Part shown: one piece after another, positions 7,857-15,008 of the stretch
Position numbering within the stretch: position 1 is the stretch's first letter
Layout: the number at the start of each line of letters is the position of its first letter
Source: Pseudomonas oleovorans subsp. oleovorans
Lineage (GTDB): Bacteria; Pseudomonadota; Gammaproteobacteria; Pseudomonadales; Pseudomonadaceae
Assembly: GCF_002197815.1 (NCBI RefSeq)
Contig: NZ_NIUB01000035.1
Span: 1-48,849, forward strand
Length of the DNA: 48,849 nt
Direction of reading: 5' to 3'
Position numbers and translations under genes: made by a program
Notes under the pieces: generated by a model
What the model saw: only the letters and a program-made list of their open reading frames with translations
The model's database searches: none
Told to the model about the DNA's origin: nothing

Positions 7857-8057
7857 ATGAACACCACGCTCTGGACCGCAGCTCGATTCCCTGATGGCAG
7901 TTGGTCAACTGGAGGCGCACCGGATGACCCTGATTACGTCCATTGCACCGTATACCGAGTGCCGGCAAAAGACTCCGACGAGGCCCTGCGCTTGGGCAAG
8001 GCGGAGCACCGTAAGGCGGTGCGGAAAGCTGCTAAGGCAAGCGGGGTCAAAGCATGA
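7857..8057 (+). CDS. Hypothetical protein, 66 aa
   Basis: ATG 7857 (MNTTLWTAARFPDGSW) with an AAAGGGG site. Ends in a lysine/alanine-rich helix (EHRKAVRKAAKASG). Overlaps the next gene by four bases (ATGA). Confidence 0.65.
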   Translation: MNTTLWTAARFPDGSWSTGGAPDDPDYVHCTVYRVPAKDSDEALRLGKAEHRKAVRKAAKASGVKA

Positions 8058-8617
8058 CCATCCAATCCATGCCACAAGCCGCCACCTTGACTTGGGAAGG
8101 CCTGCGCAATCTGCCGATCCCCCAAGAGGTACGCCAGGGCTGCGTCTTCAATGAAATCGAACTCAGCCGAAAGGGTATCGACGAACTGCCGGCGCCGCTG
8201 AACCGCGCTACTTGCTGGATATACTGCCGCGAGGCGTGGCCGCACTCCGATCCCGACTTCGAGGGTGATATTTTCATCACGCTGGCGGTCCAGGCCGATC
8301 ATCGATACTGCCAGCTCGTTCCGGGGAACAAGCACACGGAAATCCCGGTTATCCCTGGTCTTCTGTTCACGACTGATCCGTTGTCCCTGCATTGGCTTGC
8401 GCCGAACAGTGATGACGGGGCGGGTTTCATTGGCCTCCAGTTCGAGGTGCCTTACCACTCTGCGGACGAGTTCTTCTCGGCGCTGACCGCAGAGCTGTCC
8501 TCGCTCGGTCAAATTCGAGTTGAGCGACCGGCTCTGAACGATGCCCTCCTTGTCGCAACTGGGGAGTATGTCGGTACGCCTCCAGGGCCGCTTGCTGAAA
8601 TGGAGAACTGCGCATGA
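8054..8617 (+). CDS. Hypothetical protein, 187 aa
   Basis: A well-formed reading frame, coupled to both neighbours by ATGA overlaps. Contains CWIYCREAWPHSDPDFEGD and alternating strand-like segments; no signal or membrane helix. Not recognised. Confidence 0.7.
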   Translation: MTIQSMPQAATLTWEGLRNLPIPQEVRQGCVFNEIELSRKGIDELPAPLNRATCWIYCREAWPHSDPDFEGDIFITLAVQADHRYCQLVPGNKHTEIPVIPGLLFTTDPLSLHWLAPNSDDGAGFIGLQFEVPYHSADEFFSALTAELSSLGQIRVERPALNDALLVATGEYVGTPPGPLAEMENCA

Positions 8618-8823
8618 ACGTCGATCTAGTGGATGGTTATCTAGCTGCTTTCGAGGCTGCAAATCCAGACAAAAGAAAGCCCAGGATTACCTACAAAAAT
8701 GGCTGGTATCGCGTGAGTAGCATCACCAAGTCTGTCCGAGAATCGAAGCTTGCTGAAATGCGCGACGTTCTGCTCAAGAGGGTCGAATCGGCTCAACACC
8801 TCAATACCCAACAAGGGAGCTGA
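8614..8823 (+). CDS. Hypothetical protein, 69 aa
   Basis: Basic small protein (NPDKRKPRITYKNGWYRVSS) followed by a helix (ESKLAEMRDVLLKRVE). Could bind nucleic acid; not recognised. Overlaps the preceding stop by four bases. Confidence 0.65.
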   Translation: MNVDLVDGYLAAFEAANPDKRKPRITYKNGWYRVSSITKSVRESKLAEMRDVLLKRVESAQHLNTQQGS

Positions 8824-8828
8824 CTGAT

Positions 8829-9086
8829 ATGGCATTGATCACTGGACTGGCCATCGAAGAAGCGGCGGAAATGGAACTTGCCGAGGGCGGACGATTTGGA
8901 GATTCGCTGTTTGGTGGGCAGGTCATCGAGGCCGCACGCGAGCTGCTTGAGCAGCAAACCAATGAGCACGCCGACCCACTGCCTCTATGCGAGTTCTTCG
9001 AATCGATCCGACGACATGGGGCTTGGGCGTCTGCGCCTGATCCTGGATGGCGACTCAGACGTTTCCATTGCCGTTATCACCAATGA
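8829..9086 (+). CDS. Hypothetical protein, 85 aa
   Basis: Acidic, helical N-terminal part (GLAIEEAAEMELAEGGRFGD). The last 20 residues, after about 9012, overlap the next gene and are arginine-rich, so the true end may have been altered by a frameshift joining it to the 9016 frame. Confidence 0.5.
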   Translation: MALITGLAIEEAAEMELAEGGRFGDSLFGGQVIEAARELLEQQTNEHADPLPLCEFFESIRRHGAWASAPDPGWRLRRFHCRYHQ

Positions 9087-9399
9087 AGGTGAAATGGCTG
9101 ACGTTGAATTCTGCACCCCGTTCTCCGGGGGTGGCCGCTCTCCGAAAGTGCGTGAGGCCCTGCTGAATCTGGCCCGCGCCATTCGTGACGAGAACGCGGC
9201 CAACCCGCTTGACCGTGGCCTTGCGGGAGGCCGTTCTGCTATCCGCATCGAAGGTGCTTTTGCGGTGGCCTGGAAGACGCCCGATCAAGACGCCTGGGGG
9301 CTCATGCCGGGGAGTCTGCTGCATGATTTCGACGCGCTTGCTCTCAGGTGCAGGCCTTGGCCCTGGCCGGCGATGCTGAAACCCAGTATTCGGCAGTGA
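9016..9399 (+). CDS. Hypothetical protein, 127 aa, possibly frameshifted at its end
   Basis: Starts MGLGRLRLILDGDSDV. The frame is convincing until about 9345 (LLHDFDALAL), then turns into RCRPWPWP. In another frame the text resumes as QVQALALAGDAETQYSAVKI and ends at TGA 9459-9461, so a one-base change near 9349 may have truncated a protein of about 148 residues, or the base call is wrong. Function unknown. Confidence 0.5.
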   Translation: MGLGRLRLILDGDSDVSIAVITNEGEMADVEFCTPFSGGGRSPKVREALLNLARAIRDENAANPLDRGLAGGRSAIRIEGAFAVAWKTPDQDAWGLMPGSLLHDFDALALRCRPWPWPAMLKPSIRQ

Positions 9400-9592
9400 A
9401 GATCGAGCGCAGCGGTATGATCCCGGTAGGAGAGATTCACTGGGGCGTGAAAGAGCTGTGATTGTGGGGCTTCGGGCTGTGTGTAACTGAGCGTCATTCA
9501 GTTGCGCCGCCTTCCGGGTTCTTTGCACTCTGACTAGGTTGAAGCTGGCACGGCGCCGTTATAGTCCCCCTCAAGTAAGTTAGGACCACCGC

Positions 9593-9658
9593 ATGATCAT
9601 CGCCCACAAGATCGCACTTGCCCCCAACAACGCACAGGCGACCTACTTTGCCCGTTGG
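9593..9658 (+). pseudogene. tnpB: TnpB N-terminal remnant
   Basis: MIIAHKIALAPNNAQATYFA is the typical opening of IS1341/IS605-type TnpB proteins. The similarity stops after about 22 residues and the frame continues into the leader of the 9725 gene. A third, unrelated tnpB lineage has therefore left only its first 66 bases here. The sequence just before it (9540-9592) may hold the element's left end. Confidence 0.6.
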
Positions 9659-9724
9659 GTGGCTGATCGGCGGCATCCCCTGCGACAAGTCGAGCAACAC
9701 CAACCAACAGCAATAGGAGCCGCT

Positions 9725-9991
9725 ATGAGCACCAATTCCCAAGTTGTGACCTCGCTCTACCTCTGGAGTGACGGTCATAGCAGCGTATACGGCCCTGGAG
9801 AGAGTGCCGAGGTGTCCGCTCCAGGCTGGCTGTTCAATTCCGAAGACACCGACCCGGATACCCACCGAGAACTGCTGGCGAATTTCAAAGACAAGATCAT
9901 CGAAGCCTTCGCCCTGATCTGGGGCGAAAAGACTCATGCCGCATACGACTTCGAGCTGGCGGCGCCGAACGCCTGCGCCGAGGCGGAGTAG
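9725..9991 (+). CDS. Hypothetical protein, 88 aa
   Basis: ATG 9725 has a TAGGAG site; the longer frame upstream belongs to the tnpB remnant. Acidic protein (LLANFKDKIIEAFALIWG). Not recognised. Confidence 0.65.
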   Translation: MSTNSQVVTSLYLWSDGHSSVYGPGESAEVSAPGWLFNSEDTDPDTHRELLANFKDKIIEAFALIWGEKTHAAYDFELAAPNACAEAE

Positions 9992-9994
9992 TCC

Positions 9995-10198
9995 ATGCCC
10001 AGTGTCATCTACGAAATTGCCGGTATTCTGGCCTTCATGCTGGCTCTGGTGCTTTTCCAGGTGGCAATGAGCAGCCCTCGCCTTTGTCCTGCTCGACACC
10101 GCGCTCAATTTTTCCGCGCATGCGCGGAAAGTCAGGGCGGTCAACAGGCCTGCATCAGTCAGGCAGGTTCGTGCTCCAACCATCGCCGGGGCTTGTGA
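9995..10198 (+). CDS. Small protein with N-terminal membrane helix, 67 aa
   Basis: Follows the previous gene by three bases. Residues 4-25 (VIYEIAGILAFMLALVLFQV) form one transmembrane segment. The rest is low quality and runs over a perfect 20-base palindrome at 10111-10130, so the natural C terminus may be lost. Confidence 0.45.
   Translation: MPSVIYEIAGILAFMLALVLFQVAMSSPRLCPARHRAQFFRACAESQGGQQACISQAGSCSNHRRGL
10111..10130. repeat. Perfect 20-bp palindrome
   Basis: TTTCCGCGCATGCGCGGAAA. The core CCGCGCATGCGCGG occurs again at 32931-32944 within a 25-base near-palindrome. It could be a REP-like element or a protein site. Confidence 0.6.
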
Positions 10199-10461
10199 TG
10201 ACAGTTGCACAGGCCAATCAAGGGTATGCGGCCCGGCAGGTGGCTGATCACATTCAGCCGCTGGCTATGCCATTGCCAGAATCCTGCTCAGACAGCTATG
10301 CCGCAGGATGGGCAATCGCGGATATGGCGATAGTGCGGGGGGAGGGGGTGAATCACGATGCGCCTCTCGATTGGGATGAAGACAAAGCGAGAGGCTTTCG
10401 TGAAAGGATCGTCGCAGAGGATTCCCGTGTGGCGCGGTCAGCAGATGCATTCTCTGAATGA
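10198..10461 (+). CDS. Hypothetical protein, 87 aa
   Basis: ATG 10198 overlaps the stop of the preceding frame. Contains SYAAGWAIADMAIVRGEGV and ends in a charged helix; resembles short phage-type proteins of unknown role. It converges on the leftward 10486 gene. Confidence 0.55.
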   Translation: MTVAQANQGYAARQVADHIQPLAMPLPESCSDSYAAGWAIADMAIVRGEGVNHDAPLDWDEDKARGFRERIVAEDSRVARSADAFSE

Positions 10462-10485
10462 TTCGCCAGCGGGGCGCAAGGCTCC

Positions 10486-10746
10486 CTAAGCGGTAGTGTG
10501 CTTTCCTTGTTCGTCGAGGGCGCGATTCATCAAGCCGGCCACGCGGTCGGCGCTCAGCACCATCAGCGTTTCTGAGCAGCGGTTGCAGCCCAGTACGAAC
10601 TGACATGCAACGTCGCTCAGCCTCAGCCGACCATTCTGTACTTCACCCGGCGAAACGATATTTGTCGCCCAGGATTGATCCAGGCTGCCGCAATGCTTGC
10701 AGGGCGTATTGCCGTTCTGTTCGATAGAGGATGCGTTCGTGCTCAT
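10486..10746 (-). CDS. Zinc-ribbon-like protein, 86 aa
   Basis: ATG 10746 with AAGGGAAC site. A CKHC motif (about residue 16) and a CNRC motif (about residue 58) form a likely four-cysteine zinc site. Third gene of the 11467 operon; its start overlaps the stop of the membrane protein gene. Confidence 0.65.
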   Translation of the reverse strand: MSTNASSIEQNGNTPCKHCGSLDQSWATNIVSPGEVQNGRLRLSDVACQFVLGCNRCSETLMVLSADRVAGLMNRALDEQGKHTTA

Positions 10747-11048
10747 AGCGCTGCTGTTCCCTTGTTGAAATGGTTGGAAGGCTGCGGGCACTTAGATTTG
10801 CTCGCTCTCGACCGCATGTAAGGTATCCACACGCGTACCAGGCCAAGCAGGTTCGTCATCACAAAGCAGAGATTCAGCAGCATGATCCCGTAGGCGCCGA
10901 TCAGCAGGCCGTACAGCGACAGAACCACGCTGCTGGCCAAGAACAACCACCAGCCCCATGGCGAGAGCCGCACATTGCTGGCAATCAGCGTAGCGCCGGC
11001 AATACCGCAGATGGTTCCTGTCCACTCAAGAATGTCGAGCATCATCAT
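10743..11048 (-). CDS. PnuC/SWEET-like small membrane protein, 101 aa
   Basis: Three hydrophobic helices cover residues 5-75, with the pattern LEWTGTICGIAGATLIASN then GWWLFLASSVVLSLYGLLIG, similar to the triple-helix repeats of PnuC and SemiSWEET transporters and to small phage-borne relatives. Substrate cannot be told. Coupled to both neighbours by ATGA overlaps. Confidence 0.6.
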   Translation of the reverse strand: MMMLDILEWTGTICGIAGATLIASNVRLSPWGWWLFLASSVVLSLYGLLIGAYGIMLLNLCFVMTNLLGLVRVWIPYMRSRASKSKCPQPSNHFNKGTAAL

Positions 11049-11467
11049 TCGTCACCTTCGTATTCGCCAAGTTGGCGCTGGATTTCGTCAATCTGTTCGG
11101 CCAACTCAACACCCCGGCCACCTGCCGCCGCAAATTCCCCTTGAAGCTCTGCCAGCTTCACACGCAGCTCCGATTCTTCGATCTGGGATGTAGCCCAATC
11201 CGGCAGTGAGCCAGTCGCCTCCAAGCCAAATGCGCTCGGCTCATCGAACAGCTCTGGGTTGGCATTGACCATCGAGTCTTCAACATCCAGCAGCTCAGTG
11301 CGCGAGGAAAGCCCATAGCTGTCTGCCGCTGCGCGGTTGCGCTGTACTTGCAGCACCAGAACCTTCCGGGTAGTTGCATCCAGCACAACACGCGTCATGC
11401 GTTCGCTGCGCTCGCCCTCAAAGATGTGGCCCCAATTGCCTGTGATGTACTGCGGTGCGTTGTTCAT
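11045..11467 (-). CDS. Hypothetical protein with C-terminal coiled coil, 140 aa
   Basis: First gene of a three-gene operon. The N-terminal half is beta-rich (RVVLDATTRKVLVLQVQRN); the C terminus is a long charged helix (ELRVKLAELQGEFAAAGG). Not recognised. Promoter box 59 bases upstream. Confidence 0.65.
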   Translation of the reverse strand: MNNAPQYITGNWGHIFEGERSERMTRVVLDATTRKVLVLQVQRNRAAADSYGLSSRTELLDVEDSMVNANPELFDEPSAFGLEATGSLPDWATSQIEESELRVKLAELQGEFAAAGGRGVELAEQIDEIQRQLGEYEGDE

Positions 11468-11493
11468 GTCGCCTCCAGATATGGCTTACTCAG

Positions 11494-11526
11494 TGAAGCC
11501 ATTCTCAGGCCTTGGAGTCTGTGTCA
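11494..11526 (-). promoter_or_regulatory. TGACACA-class promoter for the 11467 operon
   Basis: TGACACA (11526-11520), 13 bases, GAGAAT, then TCA at the expected start; 59 bases to ATG. GAAATAATTCC lies 22 bases upstream. The following 11527-11737 holds no gene I can support. Confidence 0.6.
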
Positions 11527-11737
11527 TCGGCGACTTTGGAATTATTTCACTGGAACTACAGGAAGCATGGATTGGTATGGATAGCCGACTACACTCGGAA
11601 CGCTAATCGAAGAAAGCCTTTGGTGGTGAAGTTGAAGCTTCGCATGGCCATTGCCTTCATGCTTGTGGCGATGGGAACCATGCTCACTGCGCATTGACCA
11701 TCCGTGCTACTCAACCGATAGCGTTTACCGCTGAACG

Positions 11738-11869
11738 TCACTCTGGGGAGTCGAGCCGCTTCCAGGCTCGGTGGTACTTTGCGATGCGTTTCAGGTCATT
11801 CTCCGATACAGCATTCAGGCGCAACAGGTTCATGTTGTCGTGAATGCTCCCGCTCATCATGCTGCGCAT
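11738..11869 (-). CDS. Short frame, possible tail of an interrupted gene, 43 aa
   Basis: MRSMMSGSIHDNMNLLRLNA then a basic helix (DLKRIAKYHRAWKRLDSPE). It starts inside the right-end hairpin of the TnpB-like element, so it is either a truncated tail or a fortuitous frame. Confidence 0.3.
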   Translation of the reverse strand: MRSMMSGSIHDNMNLLRLNAVSENDLKRIAKYHRAWKRLDSPE

Positions 11870-13273
11870 AGATGAGGGGCTTCCTGCTCTCTCTGCCAAA
11901 GCGTTGAGAGCGTGACCGGCATTCTCGGTTTGCCGGGGGAGCTTTTGTCCTCCGGCAACTGCCCGTCCTTGCGGCGGGTCAGTTTGAGTTTCCAGGCCCA
12001 GTAGCGGGCCGCGATGTTGTAGCTGGCATTGAGGTCGCAGTTGTACTGCTTACCTGTACTGAAGGTGGCCAGTTCGTAGTGCTTGGCGTCGCGCTTGAGT
12101 TTCCCTGAACCGTCGAACGCCCAGGACGAGGTGCCCCGCGCATAGACATACTCGACTCGGCCACCGGCCTCGGCAAACTTCGCCTCGATCAGTGTTGCCA
12201 GCCGCCGATGCAGCCAGCCGTGGAAGCGCTGGCGCAAGGCCGAACGCTTGCCACCGGCCTTGGGCCTCCAGCCTTTCAGGTTCTCCAGCACGATCACATC
12301 CGCCCCATGCGCCAATGCGTACTGCACCAGATGCTTAGAGGTGAGCTGTGCAATCTGCTCATTGATGTGACGCGCCTTGCGGTGTAATTCAGCACAAAAC
12401 CCCTTGGAGAGCTTGGCTGTCTTGCGGGCTTTGCGGCGTATCAGCAGGCCGCGTTTATTGCGTCGGTCTATGTCCGCAGCCGGATGGAAAAACCTCCGGG
12501 CTACGACAGTGCCGCCAGATGAAACGATACTGGCCGTGGCCAGCGTGTTAATACCAATGTCCACAGCGCATACCCGATCAGCCATTGGCAGGCGTTCGGG
12601 CTTCACCTCGACCGGGACGGATAAGTGGCAGTGGCGAGCCACCACAAGGGCGGGCGATTTGATTGTGCCAAGCAGGTGGCGATGGCGAACCGACTTAATT
12701 GGCACGTCATGCCAAAGCCATTCCCGGCCATCCCAGAGTTTCAGGCTGGCTTGGGAGAAGTCGTCGTTGAACTTGACCTGCTGCCCCCGGTACATGGCCG
12801 GGTAGCACCCTGAAGCGGGGCTAAAGAGCGGTGGCTTGGCATCAGGGCGGCGGCGATCACCGTCCAGCCATGCGTCATAGCGCGTCAGGTAGCTCGACAC
12901 TTGGCCTTTGACAAACTCGATAGCCGCACGCCGCAGGTAGGACGGAAATTTGTAGAAACGCCTGGCGAAGTAGCGGTGACGTGGCTTCGGGTTTTTCGCC
13001 GTAGGGTGGATAAGTCGTTCAACGGCAGCGGCAAAGCTGGGAGCCTGGCTGAGCGCAGGCCAGTTGTTAAGCACGACAATGGACAGGGCGCGGCAGTATG
13101 CCCGGTATTCCGCCAGGGTCAGGCGCATCAGATGTTGCTGATGCGCAGTGGCTTGCAGAGGCCATTTGTCGGTGCGTATCACGGGCGCTCCCATAGTCGG
13201 AGGGTGAATCATCTATACAGCCGCTTGACTAGCGCATGACGCTAAAGCGCTCATGCGTAGGATGCGCGGCTAA
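11843..13273 (-). mobile_element. TnpB-like insertion, about 1.43 kb
   Basis: Bounds are inferred. A bulged hairpin of IS200/IS605-end type lies at each side: CATC-T-ATGC/GCAT-GATG (11855-11874, loop GCA), and GCATGA(G)CGCT/AGCG-TCATGC (13234-13256). The heptamer AATGCTC occurs at 11843-11849 and 13274-13280, consistent with matching cleavage/target sites. No tnpA is present, so it would be a passive element moved in trans. Confidence 0.55.
11857..13212 (-). CDS. TnpB-family RNA-guided nuclease lacking the zinc ribbon, 451 aa
   Basis: RuvC-like nuclease fold of the TnpB/Cas12 ancestor group: RuvC-I AVDIGINTLATASIV (catalytic D about residue 217), RuvC-II VIVLENLKGW (E about 309), RuvC-III NCDLNASYNIAAR (D about 395). 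All three acidic residues are present. The usual pair of CxxC knuckles between motifs II and III is absent, replaced by GTSSWAFDGSGKLKR. The N-terminal domain (LTLAEYRAYCRALSIVVLNN) differs from the TnpB at 18554. A stem TTGCCGG/CCGGCAA at 11931-11959 may belong to its guide RNA. Its biological role is not established. Confidence 0.8.
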   Translation of the reverse strand: MIHPPTMGAPVIRTDKWPLQATAHQQHLMRLTLAEYRAYCRALSIVVLNNWPALSQAPSFAAAVERLIHPTAKNPKPRHRYFARRFYKFPSYLRRAAIEFVKGQVSSYLTRYDAWLDGDRRRPDAKPPLFSPASGCYPAMYRGQQVKFNDDFSQASLKLWDGREWLWHDVPIKSVRHRHLLGTIKSPALVVARHCHLSVPVEVKPERLPMADRVCAVDIGINTLATASIVSSGGTVVARRFFHPAADIDRRNKRGLLIRRKARKTAKLSKGFCAELHRKARHINEQIAQLTSKHLVQYALAHGADVIVLENLKGWRPKAGGKRSALRQRFHGWLHRRLATLIEAKFAEAGGRVEYVYARGTSSWAFDGSGKLKRDAKHYELATFSTGKQYNCDLNASYNIAARYWAWKLKLTRRKDGQLPEDKSSPGKPRMPVTLSTLWQREQEAPHLCAA

Positions 13274-13388
13274 AATGCTCAATAGGGAACCCGAAGCGTC
13301 GATGCAGGGCAGCAGCGAGATACATGCACTTGCCGCAGACGTACTGCTCGTTCAGTTCATCGGGTAGGTCTTTGAAAAAGAGAGGCAT
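13251..13388 (-). pseudogene. 5' fragment of a gene cut by the TnpB-like element, 45 aa
   Basis: MPLFFKDLPDELNEQYVCGK then CMYLAAALHRRFGFPI reads like the N terminus of a CxxC-containing small protein. After about 13280 the frame runs into the element and stops at 13251. It follows the 13400-13684 gene by 11 bases, in the same operon. The missing remainder may be the frame at 11738-11869, although the frames do not join cleanly at AATGCTC. Confidence 0.5.
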
Positions 13389-13399
13389 AACGGTGAGCC

Positions 13400-13684
13400 T
13401 CAGCAGGCGACAGGCCGGAGCCTGCACTGGAATGCCGACTCGATGTAGCAGTCGCTCGGAATCGAGGATTGCTCGAACTCAACCCGGTTCATGCGCAACA
13501 GGTGGGCGAAGACTCGACCGTCCTTGTGGCGAGAGGTTACAGGGATCGTGCGGTTGGGGTCGGTGTTCGGTACGGCCACCAGCTTCTGATGGTCGAACAC
13601 GTACTTCGCCTTTACCACCCGGCGCCCATCCACCTCCTTCACATCGGCATCACTGTGAACCTCGAAAATGTAGGCGTCGGCCAT
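13400..13684 (-). CDS. Hypothetical protein, 94 aa
   Basis: ATG 13684 with AGAAGGAG site. Beta-rich N-terminal half (AYIFEVHSDADVKEVDGRRV) and HKDGRVFAHLLRMNRVEFEQ; not recognised. Promoter box 60 bases upstream. Confidence 0.65.
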   Translation of the reverse strand: MADAYIFEVHSDADVKEVDGRRVVKAKYVFDHQKLVAVPNTDPNRTIPVTSRHKDGRVFAHLLRMNRVEFEQSSIPSDCYIESAFQCRLRPVAC

Positions 13685-13711
13685 GGTGTTCTCCTTCTGA
13701 ACTGGTGGGGA

Positions 13712-13744
13712 TGGAGTAAAGATATGGCCTTAGCGGCTGTGTCA
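13712..13744 (-). promoter_or_regulatory. TGACACA-class promoter for the 13684 gene
   Basis: TGACACA (13744-13738), 13 bases, TATCTT, 60 bases to ATG. GAGGATGTTCGATC lies 32 bases upstream of the box. Confidence 0.6.
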
Positions 13745-13802
13745 TCGCCGCAGCGAGGAAGGGATCGAACATCCTCAGACCCATAGTTTGGGTTTGGCAA
13801 AC

Positions 13803-13823
13803 CGCCCCAGCCGGGCCGGGGCG
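13803..13823 (-). terminator. GC-rich hairpin after the 13844 gene
   Basis: CGCCCC (13803-13808) pairs with GGGGCG (13818-13823) just after the 13844-14197 stop. There is no U tract, so termination is uncertain. Confidence 0.35.
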
Positions 13824-13843
13824 TCAAGCCTTGAAAGCCACTT

Positions 13844-14197
13844 TCAGTTCGGTTTTTGTGCTCCGGCAAGGGCTTCGCGAGCCTGCTTCTTGGCGGCAGC
13901 CAGCTCGGGAGTGTCGCAAGGGTCTTCATCGAGCCAGGACATTGCATCGAGCGCCATCAGCGCAGCCAGGGGCTGGGTCTGGACGATGGCCACCTCATCG
14001 GACGCCTTGTGTCGAGTAGCGAAAAGCCGGTACTCATTGCGCCAGGATTCTTTGCAGCGCGGACAGGTGACTGTCTCGAATACCTCGGCACCAAACGCCT
14101 GCGGGCCTTCGCCTACGGTTTCTTCCTCGTACCCGCAGCACGGGCAAATGAACGCATGCACTTGGTGTTGCAGGATGTGGGGCATCGAGGTGGTCAT
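13844..14197 (-). CDS. Zinc-ribbon protein, 117 aa
   Basis: Two CxxC knuckles (CPCCGYEEE at about residues 18-24 and CPRCKESWRNEYR at about 45) indicate a zinc ribbon, followed by an acidic helical tail. Such domains usually mediate nucleic-acid or protein contacts. Single gene with its own conserved promoter. Not assigned. Confidence 0.7.
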   Translation of the reverse strand: MTTSMPHILQHQVHAFICPCCGYEEETVGEGPQAFGAEVFETVTCPRCKESWRNEYRLFATRHKASDEVAIVQTQPLAALMALDAMSWLDEDPCDTPELAAAKKQAREALAGAQKPN

Positions 14198-14222
14198 GGC
14201 TCTGTCTCCAGTTCAATTTGAC

Positions 14223-14255
14223 TGGGTAAACAATACGGGGGGAAGCGCTGTGTCA
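14223..14255 (-). promoter_or_regulatory. TGACACA-class promoter for the 14197 gene
   Basis: TGACACA (14255-14249), 13 bases, TATTGT, 58 bases to ATG. Close in sequence to the promoter at 34523-34555 (shared CCCCCC before the -10). Confidence 0.6.
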
Positions 14256-14275
14256 CCGCCCCGGAAAGCCATGAA

Positions 14276-14304
14276 CAAAAAGTTCCCGCTCAGCAGAACG
14301 GGAA
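14276..14304 (-). terminator. Rho-independent terminator after the 14325 gene
   Basis: On the minus strand TTCCCG pairs with CGGGAA (14304-14283), followed by CTTTTTG. Placed 21 bases after the 14325 stop. Confidence 0.6.
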
Positions 14305-14324
14305 TTCAGGAATACGGGGAGAGG

Positions 14325-14648
14325 TCACTCCTGGGGAGCGCGGCGAGCCTTCAATGAGAGCACCGGGAGAGTGCGTACTCTGGGTGTCGCTGGCGCCTTG
14401 GTTTGCGCTGCGGCCTTGGCCTTGAAGCGAGCGATAGTGGCGGGAGAGCAGTTGCAGTCGTCCACGTCCCCCACCGAGCGCAGGGGCTTGGATTCCGCCT
14501 CGTAGCCGAGTCTGAGAAGGCGTTCCAGCTCTTTGCGGTCTGCTGGCTTGAGGAATCGCTGGATGCAGTACAGCCCTACGCCTTGGCATGCTGGGCATCG
14601 AGCAAGAGTGACAGGTTCGTCCTGGGAGATAACTGGCTGGCGGATCAC
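14325..14648 (-). CDS. Cysteine-rich hypothetical protein, 107 aa
   Basis: GTG start at 14648. Motifs CPACQGVGLYC (about residues 18-28) and DDCNCSP (about 63) suggest a zinc site of the DnaJ-knuckle kind. Basic C terminus. Last gene of the leftward unit beginning at 15509; function unknown. Confidence 0.6.
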   Translation of the reverse strand: MIRQPVISQDEPVTLARCPACQGVGLYCIQRFLKPADRKELERLLRLGYEAESKPLRSVGDVDDCNCSPATIARFKAKAAAQTKAPATPRVRTLPVLSLKARRAPQE

Positions 14649-14712
14649 GGGGAATCAACTTCGGGTGTGAGCAATCGGCTCTGGGCAGGGCTTTCTGCAA
14701 TGCCCAGTGCGG

Positions 14713-14997
14713 TTAGGTCATGTAGTAGTCCGGCTTGAAGTCCGGCTCGTCGATCAGCGCAAGCCAGCGCTCGCAATGCTCTGGCTGCTCGAAGAATATC
14801 CTCACCATGCTGGGCGTCCACAAGTCGCCGCGCTCTGGTGCGCCCGCCGTGATCGCGTCGCACATCAGTTTGAGAGAATCGTGCAAAGCAAGGCCAACCT
14901 CGCCCCGCTGATCGTCAGTCAGCTCCGTCCGCAATAGTCGGCACAGGGCTTTGACCGTGTTCGATGACTTCTCATACCGCCAGTCTGGAGTTGGCAT
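14713..14997 (-). CDS. Hypothetical protein, 94 aa
   Basis: ATG 14997 (MPTPDWRYEKSSNTV) is favoured by a GAGAGGA site. Helical throughout; TPSMVRIFFEQPEHCERWLA near the C terminus. Not recognised. Overlaps or abuts the 15009 gene. Confidence 0.6.
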   Translation of the reverse strand: MPTPDWRYEKSSNTVKALCRLLRTELTDDQRGEVGLALHDSLKLMCDAITAGAPERGDLWTPSMVRIFFEQPEHCERWLALIDEPDFKPDYYMT

Positions 14998-15008
14998 TAC
15001 TGATCCTC

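Noticed and set aside
10111..10130. Palindromes CCGCGCATGCGCGG as stray CRISPR repeats
   Set aside because: The resemblance to the repeat stem is only a GC-rich palindrome; flanking repeat bases are absent.
11512..11697. A 61-codon plus-strand frame with a hydrophobic end (MAIAFMLVAMGTMLTAH)
   Set aside because: No ribosome site of note, and it runs over the minus-strand promoter at 11494-11526; a tiny peptide cannot be excluded but is unsupported.
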